Shown one piece after another: positions 42,262 to 51,327 of a DNA stretch of 59,834 bases. Source of the DNA: Scatomorpha stercorigallinarum (GTDB lineage: Bacteria > Bacillota > Clostridia > Oscillospirales > Oscillospiraceae). The translations under genes and the position numbers were made by a program. The stretch spans positions 1 to 59,834 of the forward strand of contig CALXGN010000015.1 in the NCBI GenBank assembly GCA_944387865.1, given 5' to 3'. The notes beneath the pieces are model-generated. The model did no database searches and was not told the DNA's origin. It was given only the letters and a program-made list of their open reading frames with translations. The stretch's first letter is position 1; every line of letters begins with the position of its first letter.

Positions 42262-44217
42262 TCAGGCGTTGTCGGCGAGGCGGACATACATGCCGTCCTC
42301 GATGGGGGCGGTGGAATTCGTAATCACGTAGTCATAGGCGACGATGGCGCCGGTGACGGCGCTGTTCACGTCGTCGCTGGCCACGACCTGCACGTCCACG
42401 CGCGTGGCCTGGTAGCGCGTGCCCAGGGGGCTGGACTTGGCGGTCATCATCAGCACGAAGCTGCCGTTGGAGTCCGAGCGCACGGCGCTGTTGGGGACGA
42501 TGAGGTCATAGCTCTGGCTGCGCTGGCCGATGGAGACGGACACCTGCGTGCCGCTCTCCACGCCCTCGCCGGTGACTTCGAACACCAGCAGGCGGCTGGC
42601 CTGCGCGCCCTGCGAGCCGGGGACGTTGCGGATGCCGAGCAGGCGGCCCTGCAGGTCGCTGCCGCCCCAGTAGCCGGTCTGGATCTCCGCGGTGTCGCCC
42701 ACGGTGACCTTGCTGGCCTGGTCGGCGGTGACGGTGATGGACACGGTGTAGCCGCGGTCCGGCACCTCGATGGTCATGATGGCGTTCGCCGGGTCGGTGC
42801 TGCCGCCGGCGGTGACGTTTATCGCCTTGACGATGCCGTTGACCTCGGAGGTGATGGTCCCGCCCGTGACGGTCCCGTCCTCGTTCGTCTCCCCCGCGCT
42901 CAGCTCGGCTATTTGATCTCGGACTTTTTGTATCTCTTTTGCTTGATCTGCGAGTTGGAGATTTGTCTTGCTCTGCCCTCTGAGTGCTTCTTCAAGTGAA
43001 CTCTGGGCCTCCTGCACCGCTTGGTCAGCGTCTTGATATGCCTGTGCATCTGTCAACAATGACTTTGCGTCTTCAAGCGCCCTGTTAAGTTCAGTTACTT
43101 TTTCCTGCAATGCACTATTTGCTGGCTTTGCATCAATTATTGCTTCCTCCGCTGCAGTGAGCGCTCTCTGTGCTGCTGCCACTGCCTCATAGCCGGTGGA
43201 AAGAGCGCCAAAAGTAGCTGACGGCAGCTTCTTTATAGCACTTTCGACAGTAAATGTGCCTTCATTAGGAACTGTTATTATTCTGCTTTCAAGTGTAATG
43301 CCGTCAATGTAAAGGTTTTGCTTCTCCGCTATATCGTTATCCGCATGTCCGAAATAATCCGTGATTTCATCAACTTCAGAATCAGCAAAGGTGCTGATTT
43401 CACTCTCTCCACCGCTTATGTCCCCAGAACCTGAGGGCAAATTTCCTCCCTTTGTCGCAAACACATCGGCTATTGCATCAGCGTAGGAAACAGCGTCACT
43501 GTAGTGGTGAAGCCGGTCTTTATTCTGAGCTTCATTGCCCAGGCACATAATGAAGTAATACTCATATTTATATCGGATAAGCGCCGTATCTCGCGCCTTC
43601 TCGGCGTCATCTCTTGCCTGATAGAGCTCGCGGAGGGCGCTGTCGCCGGTTACAGTTTCTCCGGCATCCTGTAGTTCTCTCTGCGCAGCAAGAAGCTCCT
43701 TCTCGAGATAATCGATATTGCCCGTGATAATCGCTATTTCCTCATCCGTATACTTTGTGAGGAGGTCTCGCGCCGTAATGGCTTTGCGCAAATTGTCCCT
43801 CGCCGTAGCAACGGCCACGCTGTCTCCGGCGTCATTAGTCCCAACGTCGATCAGCGCCTGCTGATAAGCAAGGACAAGATCGTCCAATCTATCCTGAAGG
43901 GTCGTCAGCTCCTCGCTGTCGCCTGCGGCGAGGACGACGAGCGTGTCTCCCACCTTTACCTCCTGCCCCACGCTGACGGGCACGGACTGCACCTTGCGGG
44001 AGTCGGCGCTCTTGACCTCATATGTCTCCGCCGCCTCGATTCTGCCGTCGCCGCGCACCTGGGTGGTAATGGTGCCCGGCTGCACGGACTGGCCCGTGAC
44101 CTCCGGCAGAGAGCGGTTCATTATCGTGTTTGAGAAGAAGGTCAGCACGAGCATGACCGCTAAGAATATGATGGCCACGTTCTTGACCCAGCCTCTGTTT
44201 TTGACCTTCTCGCTCAT
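42262..44217 (-). CDS. HlyD/MacA-like adaptor with a mosaic coiled-coil insert
   Basis: 651 aa. N-terminal membrane helix (about 12-32), lipoyl/barrel-sandwich half (about 45-98), a very long helical coiled-coil region (about 100-435), second lipoyl half with VNGIVKAINVTAGGSTDP (about 455-475) and beta-barrel domains to the end. Typical membrane-fusion adaptors are 350-450 aa. The DNA coding for residues about 101-437 (42905-43915) is clearly AT-richer and uses other codons than both flanks: 37% GC in 43081-43140 against 65% in 42481-42540. This suggests a domain swap by recombination. Confidence 0.82.
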   Translation of the reverse strand: MSEKVKNRGWVKNVAIIFLAVMLVLTFFSNTIMNRSLPEVTGQSVQPGTITTQVRGDGRIEAAETYEVKSADSRKVQSVPVSVGQEVKVGDTLVVLAAGDSEELTTLQDRLDDLVLAYQQALIDVGTNDAGDSVAVATARDNLRKAITARDLLTKYTDEEIAIITGNIDYLEKELLAAQRELQDAGETVTGDSALRELYQARDDAEKARDTALIRYKYEYYFIMCLGNEAQNKDRLHHYSDAVSYADAIADVFATKGGNLPSGSGDISGGESEISTFADSEVDEITDYFGHADNDIAEKQNLYIDGITLESRIITVPNEGTFTVESAIKKLPSATFGALSTGYEAVAAAQRALTAAEEAIIDAKPANSALQEKVTELNRALEDAKSLLTDAQAYQDADQAVQEAQSSLEEALRGQSKTNLQLADQAKEIQKVRDQIAELSAGETNEDGTVTGGTITSEVNGIVKAINVTAGGSTDPANAIMTIEVPDRGYTVSITVTADQASKVTVGDTAEIQTGYWGGSDLQGRLLGIRNVPGSQGAQASRLLVFEVTGEGVESGTQVSVSIGQRSQSYDLIVPNSAVRSDSNGSFVLMMTAKSSPLGTRYQATRVDVQVVASDDVNSAVTGAIVAYDYVITNSTAPIEDGMYVRLADNA

Positions 44218-44247
44218 GGCGTTCCCTCCATCTGAATGTGTGTGTCC

Positions 44248-45132
44248 TCAGCCCTTGACGGAGCCCTGGGTGGCGATGCCCTCGACGAGGTATTCCTCGC
44301 CGTGCAGGAAGAGCAGCAGCGTCGGCACCATGTATATGGTGGCGATGGCGAAGGCCAGCCCCACTTCGCCGGAGTTTATCGTTGAAAGATAGACGCTGAG
44401 CGGCTGCTTCTCGGCGTCCGGCAGCAGCACCAGCGGCTGCTCGACCATGTTCCAGTAGTCGATGAAAACGAGTATGGCGATGGAATAGAGCGCCGCGCGG
44501 CACTGCGGCATGCACACCTTGGAAAACACCTGCCACTCGCCCGCGCCGTCGATCTTGGCGGCCTCGATGAGCGAATAGGGTATGCGGCGCATGAATTTCG
44601 TCAGCAGGAACACGGAAAAGGGCGCGAAAACGCCCGGCAGTATGATGGCCCAGCGCGTGTCCAGCAGGTGCAGCCACTCGCTGACCAGATAGTTCGGCAC
44701 CAGCGTCACCTGATAGGGCATCAGCATCAGTATCACGTAAAAGAAAAAGATGAACGCCCTCGCCTTCCCCCGCCAGCGGGTGAAGCTGTACGCCGCCACG
44801 GAGGCGATGGCCACCTGGAACACCACGATGGGCACCACCAGTATGACGCTGTTCCAGAATTTCAGCAGGTAGTCCGGGCTCATGAAGAGCACGGTCTTGT
44901 ACTGGTCGAAGGACACCTTGTCCGGGATGAACTTCAGGTTGACCTTCTCCGATATGTAGCTCGTCCCCCCCTGCTCGCCGGCGGCGAAGATGACGCCGTA
45001 GTTGGCGTTCAGCTCCGACTGCGTCATGAAGGAGTTCGAGATCGTCAGCACGGTCGGCATCAGGAAGATGACGGCAAAGGCGGCGCAGATGATGAAAATG
45101 GCCGTGCGGGAGAGATAGCGCTTTTTCTTCAT
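44248..45132 (-). CDS. Carbohydrate ABC transporter permease (MalG type)
   Basis: 294 aa, six helices, EAA loop IEAAKIDGAGEWQVFSKVCMPQCRAAL. Carries a roughly 50-residue outside loop after helix 1 (NSFMTQSELNANYG to SFDQYK). ATG overlaps the upstream permease stop as ATGA. C-terminal VEGIATQGSVKG is typical. Although of sugar-import class, it is encoded between a solute-binding lipoprotein system and an adaptor of export type. Confidence 0.9.
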   Translation of the reverse strand: MKKKRYLSRTAIFIICAAFAVIFLMPTVLTISNSFMTQSELNANYGVIFAAGEQGGTSYISEKVNLKFIPDKVSFDQYKTVLFMSPDYLLKFWNSVILVVPIVVFQVAIASVAAYSFTRWRGKARAFIFFFYVILMLMPYQVTLVPNYLVSEWLHLLDTRWAIILPGVFAPFSVFLLTKFMRRIPYSLIEAAKIDGAGEWQVFSKVCMPQCRAALYSIAILVFIDYWNMVEQPLVLLPDAEKQPLSVYLSTINSGEVGLAFAIATIYMVPTLLLFLHGEEYLVEGIATQGSVKG

Positions 45133-46064
45133 CCCTCCACGTCCTTTCCGAACCAGTCCTCCACCTTGAACAGCACGGCGATGATGACGACCATGGCGAT
45201 GGCCATGATGACCGCCGCGGCGGAGAGCTTCTGATAGTCCAGCGACTGGAAGGTGTTGTTCATGAAGTGCTGTAACATGTAAAGGTTGCCGTATGGGTAG
45301 CCGCCCGTGAGCAGGAACACCTCGCGGAACACCTTGAAGGAGTTGATGAGCGAGAGGATGGTCACGAACAGCACCGTCGGTGAGAGGTAGCGCAGCTTGA
45401 TGGCGAAGAATTTGTAGAGCTCGGACGCGCCCTCCACGTCCGCCACCTCCAGCAGCTCCTTGGGGATGTTCGCCAGGGCGGACATGAAGAGTATCATGTT
45501 GTAGCCGAGGTTCTTCCACAGGAAAAGCGTGAGCACGACCAGCTGGCCGTAGTCGGACTTGATCCAGTCGATCTTGTCCGTCCCCACGAGGCCGAGGAAG
45601 TCGTTCACCACGCCGTTGGTGTTGAAGAGCACCTGCCACACGAGCACGATGGAGGCCACGGGGACCATCATCGGGCTGAGGAAAAAGGTGCGGAACTGGC
45701 TCTTGAGCGGTATCCGCGCCTCCAGCAGCAGCGCCAGGCCCAGCGCGAGCACCACGGCCAGCGGCACCGCCATGGCCGAGAACAGCAGCGTGTTCTTGGC
45801 CGCGGAGATGAAGGCCGTGTTGTGCAGCAGGGCGGTGAAGTTGTCCAGGAACACGAACTCGCGGTTGAGCGGGCTCCTGATAAGGGAATAATACACCACC
45901 ACGAGGAAGGGGAGGATGAAGAATATCAGCACGCCGATGAAGCTCGGGGCCATGAAGCACATGCTGTGCAGGAAGTCCACGCGCTTCACGTGCCGGTGCT
46001 CCCTCAGCCGCTCCGGGCTGAGAGCCGGCTGCTTACGCTCTTTCTTGAGCGCCAGTATCTTCAT
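45129..46064 (-). CDS. Carbohydrate ABC transporter permease (MalF type)
   Basis: 311 aa with a basic cytoplasmic start, six helices and the EAA loop LEVADVEGASELYKFFAIKLRYLSPTV. GGGGAGG lies 5 bases before the ATG. Pairs with the next permease. No ATPase in the cluster, so it presumably uses a shared MsmX-like ATPase (inference). Confidence 0.9.
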   Translation of the reverse strand: MKILALKKERKQPALSPERLREHRHVKRVDFLHSMCFMAPSFIGVLIFFILPFLVVVYYSLIRSPLNREFVFLDNFTALLHNTAFISAAKNTLLFSAMAVPLAVVLALGLALLLEARIPLKSQFRTFFLSPMMVPVASIVLVWQVLFNTNGVVNDFLGLVGTDKIDWIKSDYGQLVVLTLFLWKNLGYNMILFMSALANIPKELLEVADVEGASELYKFFAIKLRYLSPTVLFVTILSLINSFKVFREVFLLTGGYPYGNLYMLQHFMNNTFQSLDYQKLSAAAVIMAIAMVVIIAVLFKVEDWFGKDVEG

Positions 46065-46096
46065 CCTCTCACCTCCCCGGGGAAAGATCTTGCGTA

Positions 46097-48673
46097 TCAG
46101 CTCTGCTCGCTGACGTAGATGGACGCGCGCGACTGGATCATGGCGGCGGCGTCCTCGGCCGTGCGCTGGCCGTTGAAGAAGGCCTCGGCCTCCTCGCTGA
46201 TGATGGCCATCAGCTGCTCGTCTGCGTTGGCGACGGTGGCCGTGGTGTTGGCGATGATATCCATGTACTCGTCGGCCTCTTCCTGGGTCATGGCGTAGAT
46301 CGGATAGATATTCTCCGAATCCACCCAGTACTCAGTCTGGGGCTGTTCCACCTGGTTGCCGTTCTCGTCAGTGGTATAGACGGGGGTCATGGCCTCCTCC
46401 AGCGCCTGGTCAAACTCCTTGGCATTGGTGGAGAAACCACTGACGTAGTCGGAGAAGCCGCCGGCGATGTAACGGCGCATGAACTGCCAGGCCCCGTCCT
46501 TGTCCTTGCAGGTGGTGCTCATGGCGATGCCCGTGTTGCAGTTGAAGGCGCCGCCGCTGCCGCCCACGCCGGGGATGCCGACGAGGGTGGTGCCGCCCTC
46601 CACGATGGCGTCGCCCGCGCGGTAATAGGCGTCGAAGCCGTAGAGGTAGGTGGGGTTGAGCAGCAGCTCGCCGCGGCTCATCTTCAGCAGCGGATCGACG
46701 TAGACATAGTCGCCCTCATAGTCCGGATAGTCCTCCGGGAACAGGTTGCAGAACTCCAGCACGTCGGCGAAGCCCTGGTCGAAGGAGCAGGTGCCCGTCT
46801 CCCAGTCGATGAAGCTCTCCAGCGCGAACTGGCCCACGACGTTGAGCATATCGCTGCGCGTGTAGTTCTCCATCACCTCGGCCTCGGGGTACTGCTGCAT
46901 GGCCGCGCGCAGCTCGTCGAAGCTGATGCCGCTCTCCTCGCCGAACACGGCGGTGGGGCCCTCGAAGGTGATGATGTTGAAGCTGGGATAGAGCGTATAG
47001 AGCTTGCCGTCCTGGCTGATGGCGTTGAAGAAGCTCTCCAGCACGCCGCTGCGGCCGCCCAGCTCCTCGTCGGCGTCGATATACGGCCAGAGGTCCTCAA
47101 AGAGGCCCTTGCCAGACAGGCGGCCGATGGGCAGCGAGTCGGTGGCGATCAGGTCCGGCGCGTTGCCGGAGATGATGTCCGTGGTCAGGCGGGTATAGCC
47201 CGCGTTGTAGTCCTCGTTGGTATTATACTCCGAATAATCGCGGACCTCAATACGATATGTTGAGTTGGTGCGGTTGAAATCGAGGATCTGCGCCCGTACC
47301 TGGTAGTCGAGGTACATGCAGGCGTAGGTGATGACGGTCTTCTGCGGGACCTCGGAACTGGGCGTCTCCGTCAGCGTGACGAAGCTCACCTCCGGCTCGG
47401 GGCCGCTGTAGTCGTTGGAGATGGCGATGATGCGCCCGTCGTCCAGAGGCGTGACGGCGTCCAGGCTGGTGCCGTCCACGTCGCAGTTTATCCAGGTGAC
47501 GATGCCCTCAGCCTCCGCGCTGCCGACCTTGCAGCCGTAGAGCGTGGTACCGTTGTCCATGTAGTAGTCATACTCGCCGCCGCCGGGCAGGATGCTGCCG
47601 TTTTGCGCCGGCGCGTCGACGGCCTCGCCCAGGGCCTTGGCGGCCATGTCGATGGTGCGTATCTCGTCCACGCTCGTCTGGTTGGCCTCGTCGTACCAGT
47701 TGAGCATCACGGCCACGCTGCCGTCGCGCAGGGCAAAGACGCCCTGTATCCAGATGTCCTCGTTCTCCTCGCGCGCGTCGAGCGTGAAGAGCTGCGCGCC
47801 CTCGCTGTCGAGGACGTAGATGTTGCCGTTGCTGTCATAGCAGACGATGTTGCCCTCGCCGTCCGCCGTGGCGCCGTTGATGTAGAAATACTCCTGCCCC
47901 TCGCCCAGGCTGTTGAGGTCGATGGTACTGAGCACGTTGCCCTCCGCGTCCAGGCGGTTGAGCAGGGTGTGGTCCTCATAGAGCTGATAGAGCTCCTCGC
48001 CGTTGGGGTTGACGATGATGTCGGAGCTGCTCGTGGACGGCACGGCCGCCACGTCCGGCACGGCCGCGGCCATTTCCGAGGAGGAAGAAGAACTGCCGCC
48101 GTCGCTGCCGCTCTCCTCCGGGGCTTTAGGGTCGCTGATGGCGATGGGATTGCCCATGTAGTCCACCATCTGGCCCTCGGAGTTCATGTAGCCGTAGTAG
48201 TTGGCGCTCTCCAGTATGTACAGCGAGTCGCCGGCGGCGAACATGCTGTTGACATAGCTGCTGCCCTCATAGCCCGCGGGTATCTCCGCGCCGGTGTAGT
48301 TCTGCAGCAGGCGCGCGTCCGTGCCGTCGTCGGCCATGGAGAAGAGCCCCGTGGCGTAGGTGTCGTAGGTGTACTCCTCCATCACGGGCTCGCCGTTCTC
48401 GTCGTAGACGGGGTTGCCGTTCTCGTCATAGGTCTGGTACTGCTCCGTGGTCTGGCCGCTCACATACTCCGCGGTGAAGTAGATGCGGCCGTTGAAATAG
48501 CAGGAGCGGTTTATGTACTGCACGTCCAGCTCCACGGGCGAATAGCTCGCCACATAGACGAAGTCCGGCGTCTCCGTCTCCTGCGCGCCCGGGGTGTCCT
48601 CCCCGCAGGCGGCGAAGCAGAGCAGCATGGCCGCGGCCAGCGCCAGGGCGGCCGCTCTTTTCAGCTTTTTCAT
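46097..48673 (-). CDS. Large lipoprotein: propeller-like N-terminal region fused to solute-binding domain
   Basis: 858 aa. Signal peptide with lipobox ending Cys23, then about 400 residues of repeated beta-strand units with Tyr/Asp/Gly-rich turns (for example NGNIYVLDSEGAQLFTLD) that look like a beta-propeller, interrupted by a Ser-rich linker (about 187-217). From about 430 a family 1 solute-binding domain follows (VITYACMYLDYQVRAQILDFN ... KGLFEDLWPYIDAD). Usual binding proteins are 400-550 aa. Its ribosome site GGGAGG precedes the chosen ATG. First gene of the cluster with its own promoter. Ligand unknown; protein or glycan surface sensing is possible. Confidence 0.85.
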   Translation of the reverse strand: MKKLKRAAALALAAAMLLCFAACGEDTPGAQETETPDFVYVASYSPVELDVQYINRSCYFNGRIYFTAEYVSGQTTEQYQTYDENGNPVYDENGEPVMEEYTYDTYATGLFSMADDGTDARLLQNYTGAEIPAGYEGSSYVNSMFAAGDSLYILESANYYGYMNSEGQMVDYMGNPIAISDPKAPEESGSDGGSSSSSSEMAAAVPDVAAVPSTSSSDIIVNPNGEELYQLYEDHTLLNRLDAEGNVLSTIDLNSLGEGQEYFYINGATADGEGNIVCYDSNGNIYVLDSEGAQLFTLDAREENEDIWIQGVFALRDGSVAVMLNWYDEANQTSVDEIRTIDMAAKALGEAVDAPAQNGSILPGGGEYDYYMDNGTTLYGCKVGSAEAEGIVTWINCDVDGTSLDAVTPLDDGRIIAISNDYSGPEPEVSFVTLTETPSSEVPQKTVITYACMYLDYQVRAQILDFNRTNSTYRIEVRDYSEYNTNEDYNAGYTRLTTDIISGNAPDLIATDSLPIGRLSGKGLFEDLWPYIDADEELGGRSGVLESFFNAISQDGKLYTLYPSFNIITFEGPTAVFGEESGISFDELRAAMQQYPEAEVMENYTRSDMLNVVGQFALESFIDWETGTCSFDQGFADVLEFCNLFPEDYPDYEGDYVYVDPLLKMSRGELLLNPTYLYGFDAYYRAGDAIVEGGTTLVGIPGVGGSGGAFNCNTGIAMSTTCKDKDGAWQFMRRYIAGGFSDYVSGFSTNAKEFDQALEEAMTPVYTTDENGNQVEQPQTEYWVDSENIYPIYAMTQEEADEYMDIIANTTATVANADEQLMAIISEEAEAFFNGQRTAEDAAAMIQSRASIYVSEQS

Positions 48674-48718
48674 CTTATTCCTCCCAAAACGTCGCGTATT
48701 AAACACCATAATACAGAC

Positions 48719-48747
48719 AAGATATCACCAAAAGCGCCCTGTGTCAA
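48719..48747 (-). promoter_or_regulatory. Promoter of the large-lipoprotein cluster
   Basis: On minus: perfect TTGACA, 17-base spacer, TATCTT, about 45 bases before the start codon. Confidence 0.72.
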
Positions 48748-48797
48748 GCACCACTTTAAGGACGCAGCAGCGCCCCGATAGTTCCAACCATATTAAG

Positions 48798-48826
48798 AAA
48801 AACGGGGCAAAATTTGCCCCGTTTTT
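48798..48826 (-). terminator. Terminator after the Nfn-type gene
   Basis: AAAAACGGGGCAAA pairs with TTTGCCCCGTTTTT around a single base. A T-tract follows on both strands. Confidence 0.88.
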
Positions 48827-48853
48827 GCGAAATATGCGTTTGTTACGGAATTT

Positions 48854-51139
48854 TTACTTATTCGACAGGTATTTGTCGATGCTCTCCGCGCCCTGCTTGC
48901 CGGCGCCCATGGCGAGGATGACGGTGGCCGCGCCGGTGACGGCGTCGCCGCCGGCGTAAACGCCCTCGCGGGAGGTGCGCAGCGAGTCCTCATCGACCAC
49001 CAGGCAGCCCTTGCGGTTGGTGTCCAGGCCCGGGGTGGTGGTGCGCAGCAGCGGGTTGGGCGTGGTGCCGATGGCGACGATGACGGCGTCCGCCACCATC
49101 ACGAACTCGCTGCCCTCGATGGGCGTCACGCCGCGGCGGCCGCTGGCGTCCGGCTCGCCCAGGCGCATGCGCACGCACTTGAGCCCCACGACGCGGCGGT
49201 CGATGTCGCCCAGGATCTCCACGGGGTTATTGAGCAGGCGGAACTGGATGCCCTCCTCCTCCGCGTGGTGGACCTCCTCCGCGCGGGCCGGCAGCTCGTC
49301 GCGCCCGCGGCGGTAGACGATGAACACCTCGTCCGCGCCCATGCGCTTGGCGCAGCGGGCCGCGTCCATGGCCACGTTGCCGCCGCCGACGACGGCGATG
49401 CGCTTGGCGTTGTTCTTTATCGGGGTGTCGTAGTCCTCGCGGTAGGCCTTCATGAGGTTGATGCGGGTGAGGTACTCGTTGGCGCTGTAGACGCCCAGCA
49501 GGTTCTCGCCCGGGATGTTCAGGAACTGGGGCAATCCCGCGCCGGAGCCGATGAACACGGCCTCATAGCCGTCCTCGAAGAGCTGGTCGAGCGGCATGGT
49601 GCGGCCGATGATGCAGTCGTTGACGAACTTCACGCCGTGCTTTTCAAGGTTGCTGACCTCGCGGTCGACGATCGCCTTGGGCAGGCGGAACTCGGGGATG
49701 CCGTAGGCCAGGACGCCGCCGCTCTTGTGCAGCGCCTCGAAAACGGTCACGTCGTAGCCCTTCTTGGCCAGGTCGCCGGCGCAGGTGAGGCCGCTGGGGC
49801 CGGCGCCGATGACGGCCACGCGGTGGCCGTTGGGCTCGGCCTTTTTGATCTCCTCGGAGGCGTTGCCGCTGCGCTCCAGGTGGTAGTCGGCCACGAAGCG
49901 CTCCAGGCGGCCGATGGCGACGCTCTCGCCCTTGATGCCGCGCACGCACTTGCTCTCGCACTGGCGCTCCTGCGGACAGACGCGGCCGCAGACAGCGGCG
50001 AGGCTGTTCGTGGCGGAGATGGTCTCGTACGCGCCCTCAAAGTCGCCGTCCTTGACCTTGGAGATGAACTCGGGGATGCGGACGTTGACCGGGCAGCCCT
50101 TCACGCACTGCGGGTTCTTGCAGTTCAGGCAGCGCTGGGCCTCCAGCACGGCGGTGCCGGCGGTGTAGCCGAGCGCGACCTCGTTGAAGTTGTGGCTGCG
50201 TATCTCCGGGTCCTGCTCCGGCATCGGGTGCTTGGTCATGCGCTTGGCGGGGTTGTCCTCCGCCTCCGCCGTCTCGCGGCGGTATTCGCCGCGGCGCACG
50301 CCGCCGGTGATGCGGCAGACGTGCTCGTTCTCTTCCTTCTCCTCGTCCAGGTAGAAGTTGTTGCGCTCGAGCAGGCCGTCCCAGTCCACCAGGTGCGCAT
50401 CGAACTCCGGGCCGTCCACGCAGGCGAACTTGCGCTCGCCGGCCACGGTCAGGCGGCAGCCGCCGCACATGCCCGTGCCGTCGATCATGATCGGGTTGAG
50501 GCTGGCCGTGGTGCGGATGCCGTAGGGGCGCGTGACCTCGGCCACGTTCTTCATCATGATGATGGGGCCGCAGGTGAGCACGCTGTCGTACTGCACGCCG
50601 CTCTCGATGAGCTCCTTGAGCTTGACGGTGACGAAACCCTTTTCGCCGTAGGTGCCGTCGTCCGTGCAGATGTAGAGGTTGTCGCAGGCCGCGCGGAACT
50701 CGTCTTCCATGATGACGATGTCCTTGCTGCGGAAGCCGCAGACCATGTCCACGCCGATGCCCAGGCGCTTGAGCTCCTTGGCCACGGGGTAGTTGATGGC
50801 GCAGCCCGTGCCGCCGCCAACCACGCAGATGCGCTTGGCATTCGTGTCGATCTCCGCCGGGCGGCCCAGGGGGCCGACGATATCCGCGATGTAGTCGCCG
50901 GGCTCCATGAGCGAGAACATGGACGTGCTCTTGCCCGCCGGCTGGAAGTTGAAGGAAACGGTGCCCTTCTCCGGGTCATAGTCCGCAATTGTGAGCGGGA
51001 AGCGCTCACCGTATTCGTCCAGCCTGAAGATGGCAAACTGGCCCGGCCTGGCGCTGCGCGCGACGAGTGGAGCCTCGATGCTCACTCTGAAAATAGTCTT
51101 CGACGTGTTTAGGGGGAATTTCTCCGCGATCCTGAACAT
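48854..51139 (-). CDS. Fused NfnA-NfnB type ferredoxin:NADP oxidoreductase (or glutamate-synthase-like)
   Basis: 761 aa. Residues 1 to about 285: ferredoxin-NADP reductase/DHOD electron-transfer-like FAD domain with RFPLTIADYD, VGGGTGCAINYPVA and a [2Fe-2S] set near its end (GMCGGCRLTV ... FACVDG). The rest is a GltD-like part: two [4Fe-4S] sets (CLNCKNPQCVKGCPVNV and AAVCGRVCPQERQCESKC), FAD motif VIGAGPSGLTCAGDLA, NADP motif VVGGGNVAMDAAR. This is the fused form of the electron-bifurcating NfnAB complex that couples NADH and ferredoxin to NADP. Clostridial annotation often calls it glutamate synthase small subunit; no large subunit is near. Confidence 0.88.
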   Translation of the reverse strand: MFRIAEKFPLNTSKTIFRVSIEAPLVARSARPGQFAIFRLDEYGERFPLTIADYDPEKGTVSFNFQPAGKSTSMFSLMEPGDYIADIVGPLGRPAEIDTNAKRICVVGGGTGCAINYPVAKELKRLGIGVDMVCGFRSKDIVIMEDEFRAACDNLYICTDDGTYGEKGFVTVKLKELIESGVQYDSVLTCGPIIMMKNVAEVTRPYGIRTTASLNPIMIDGTGMCGGCRLTVAGERKFACVDGPEFDAHLVDWDGLLERNNFYLDEEKEENEHVCRITGGVRRGEYRRETAEAEDNPAKRMTKHPMPEQDPEIRSHNFNEVALGYTAGTAVLEAQRCLNCKNPQCVKGCPVNVRIPEFISKVKDGDFEGAYETISATNSLAAVCGRVCPQERQCESKCVRGIKGESVAIGRLERFVADYHLERSGNASEEIKKAEPNGHRVAVIGAGPSGLTCAGDLAKKGYDVTVFEALHKSGGVLAYGIPEFRLPKAIVDREVSNLEKHGVKFVNDCIIGRTMPLDQLFEDGYEAVFIGSGAGLPQFLNIPGENLLGVYSANEYLTRINLMKAYREDYDTPIKNNAKRIAVVGGGNVAMDAARCAKRMGADEVFIVYRRGRDELPARAEEVHHAEEEGIQFRLLNNPVEILGDIDRRVVGLKCVRMRLGEPDASGRRGVTPIEGSEFVMVADAVIVAIGTTPNPLLRTTTPGLDTNRKGCLVVDEDSLRTSREGVYAGGDAVTGAATVILAMGAGKQGAESIDKYLSNK

Positions 51140-51217
51140 TTGAAGTGTCCGCCTTTCTTACTTTTTCATTAATAAATATCCTGCGGGCTTCAGCCCCGCA
51201 AAGCAGCAATTGGACAG

Positions 51218-51247
51218 ATTATATACTATCTTAGCTTGACATGTCAA
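51218..51247 (-). promoter_or_regulatory. Promoter of the Nfn-type gene
   Basis: On minus: perfect TTGACA, 18-base spacer, perfect TATAAT. About 80 bases before the ATG, in an AT-rich gap. Confidence 0.8.
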
Positions 51248-51270
51248 CTCCACTTTTGTCAACATTATAA

Positions 51271-51298
51271 CAAAAGGCGCGTTTCCACGCGCCTTTTG
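51271..51298 (-). terminator. Terminator after xpt
   Basis: CAAAAGGCGCG pairs with CGCGCCTTTTG, 6-base loop; on minus the second arm ends in TTTTG followed by TT. Confidence 0.8.
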
Positions 51299-51327
51299 TA
51301 TCCAATATCGTAGCTTTAACTACAAAT

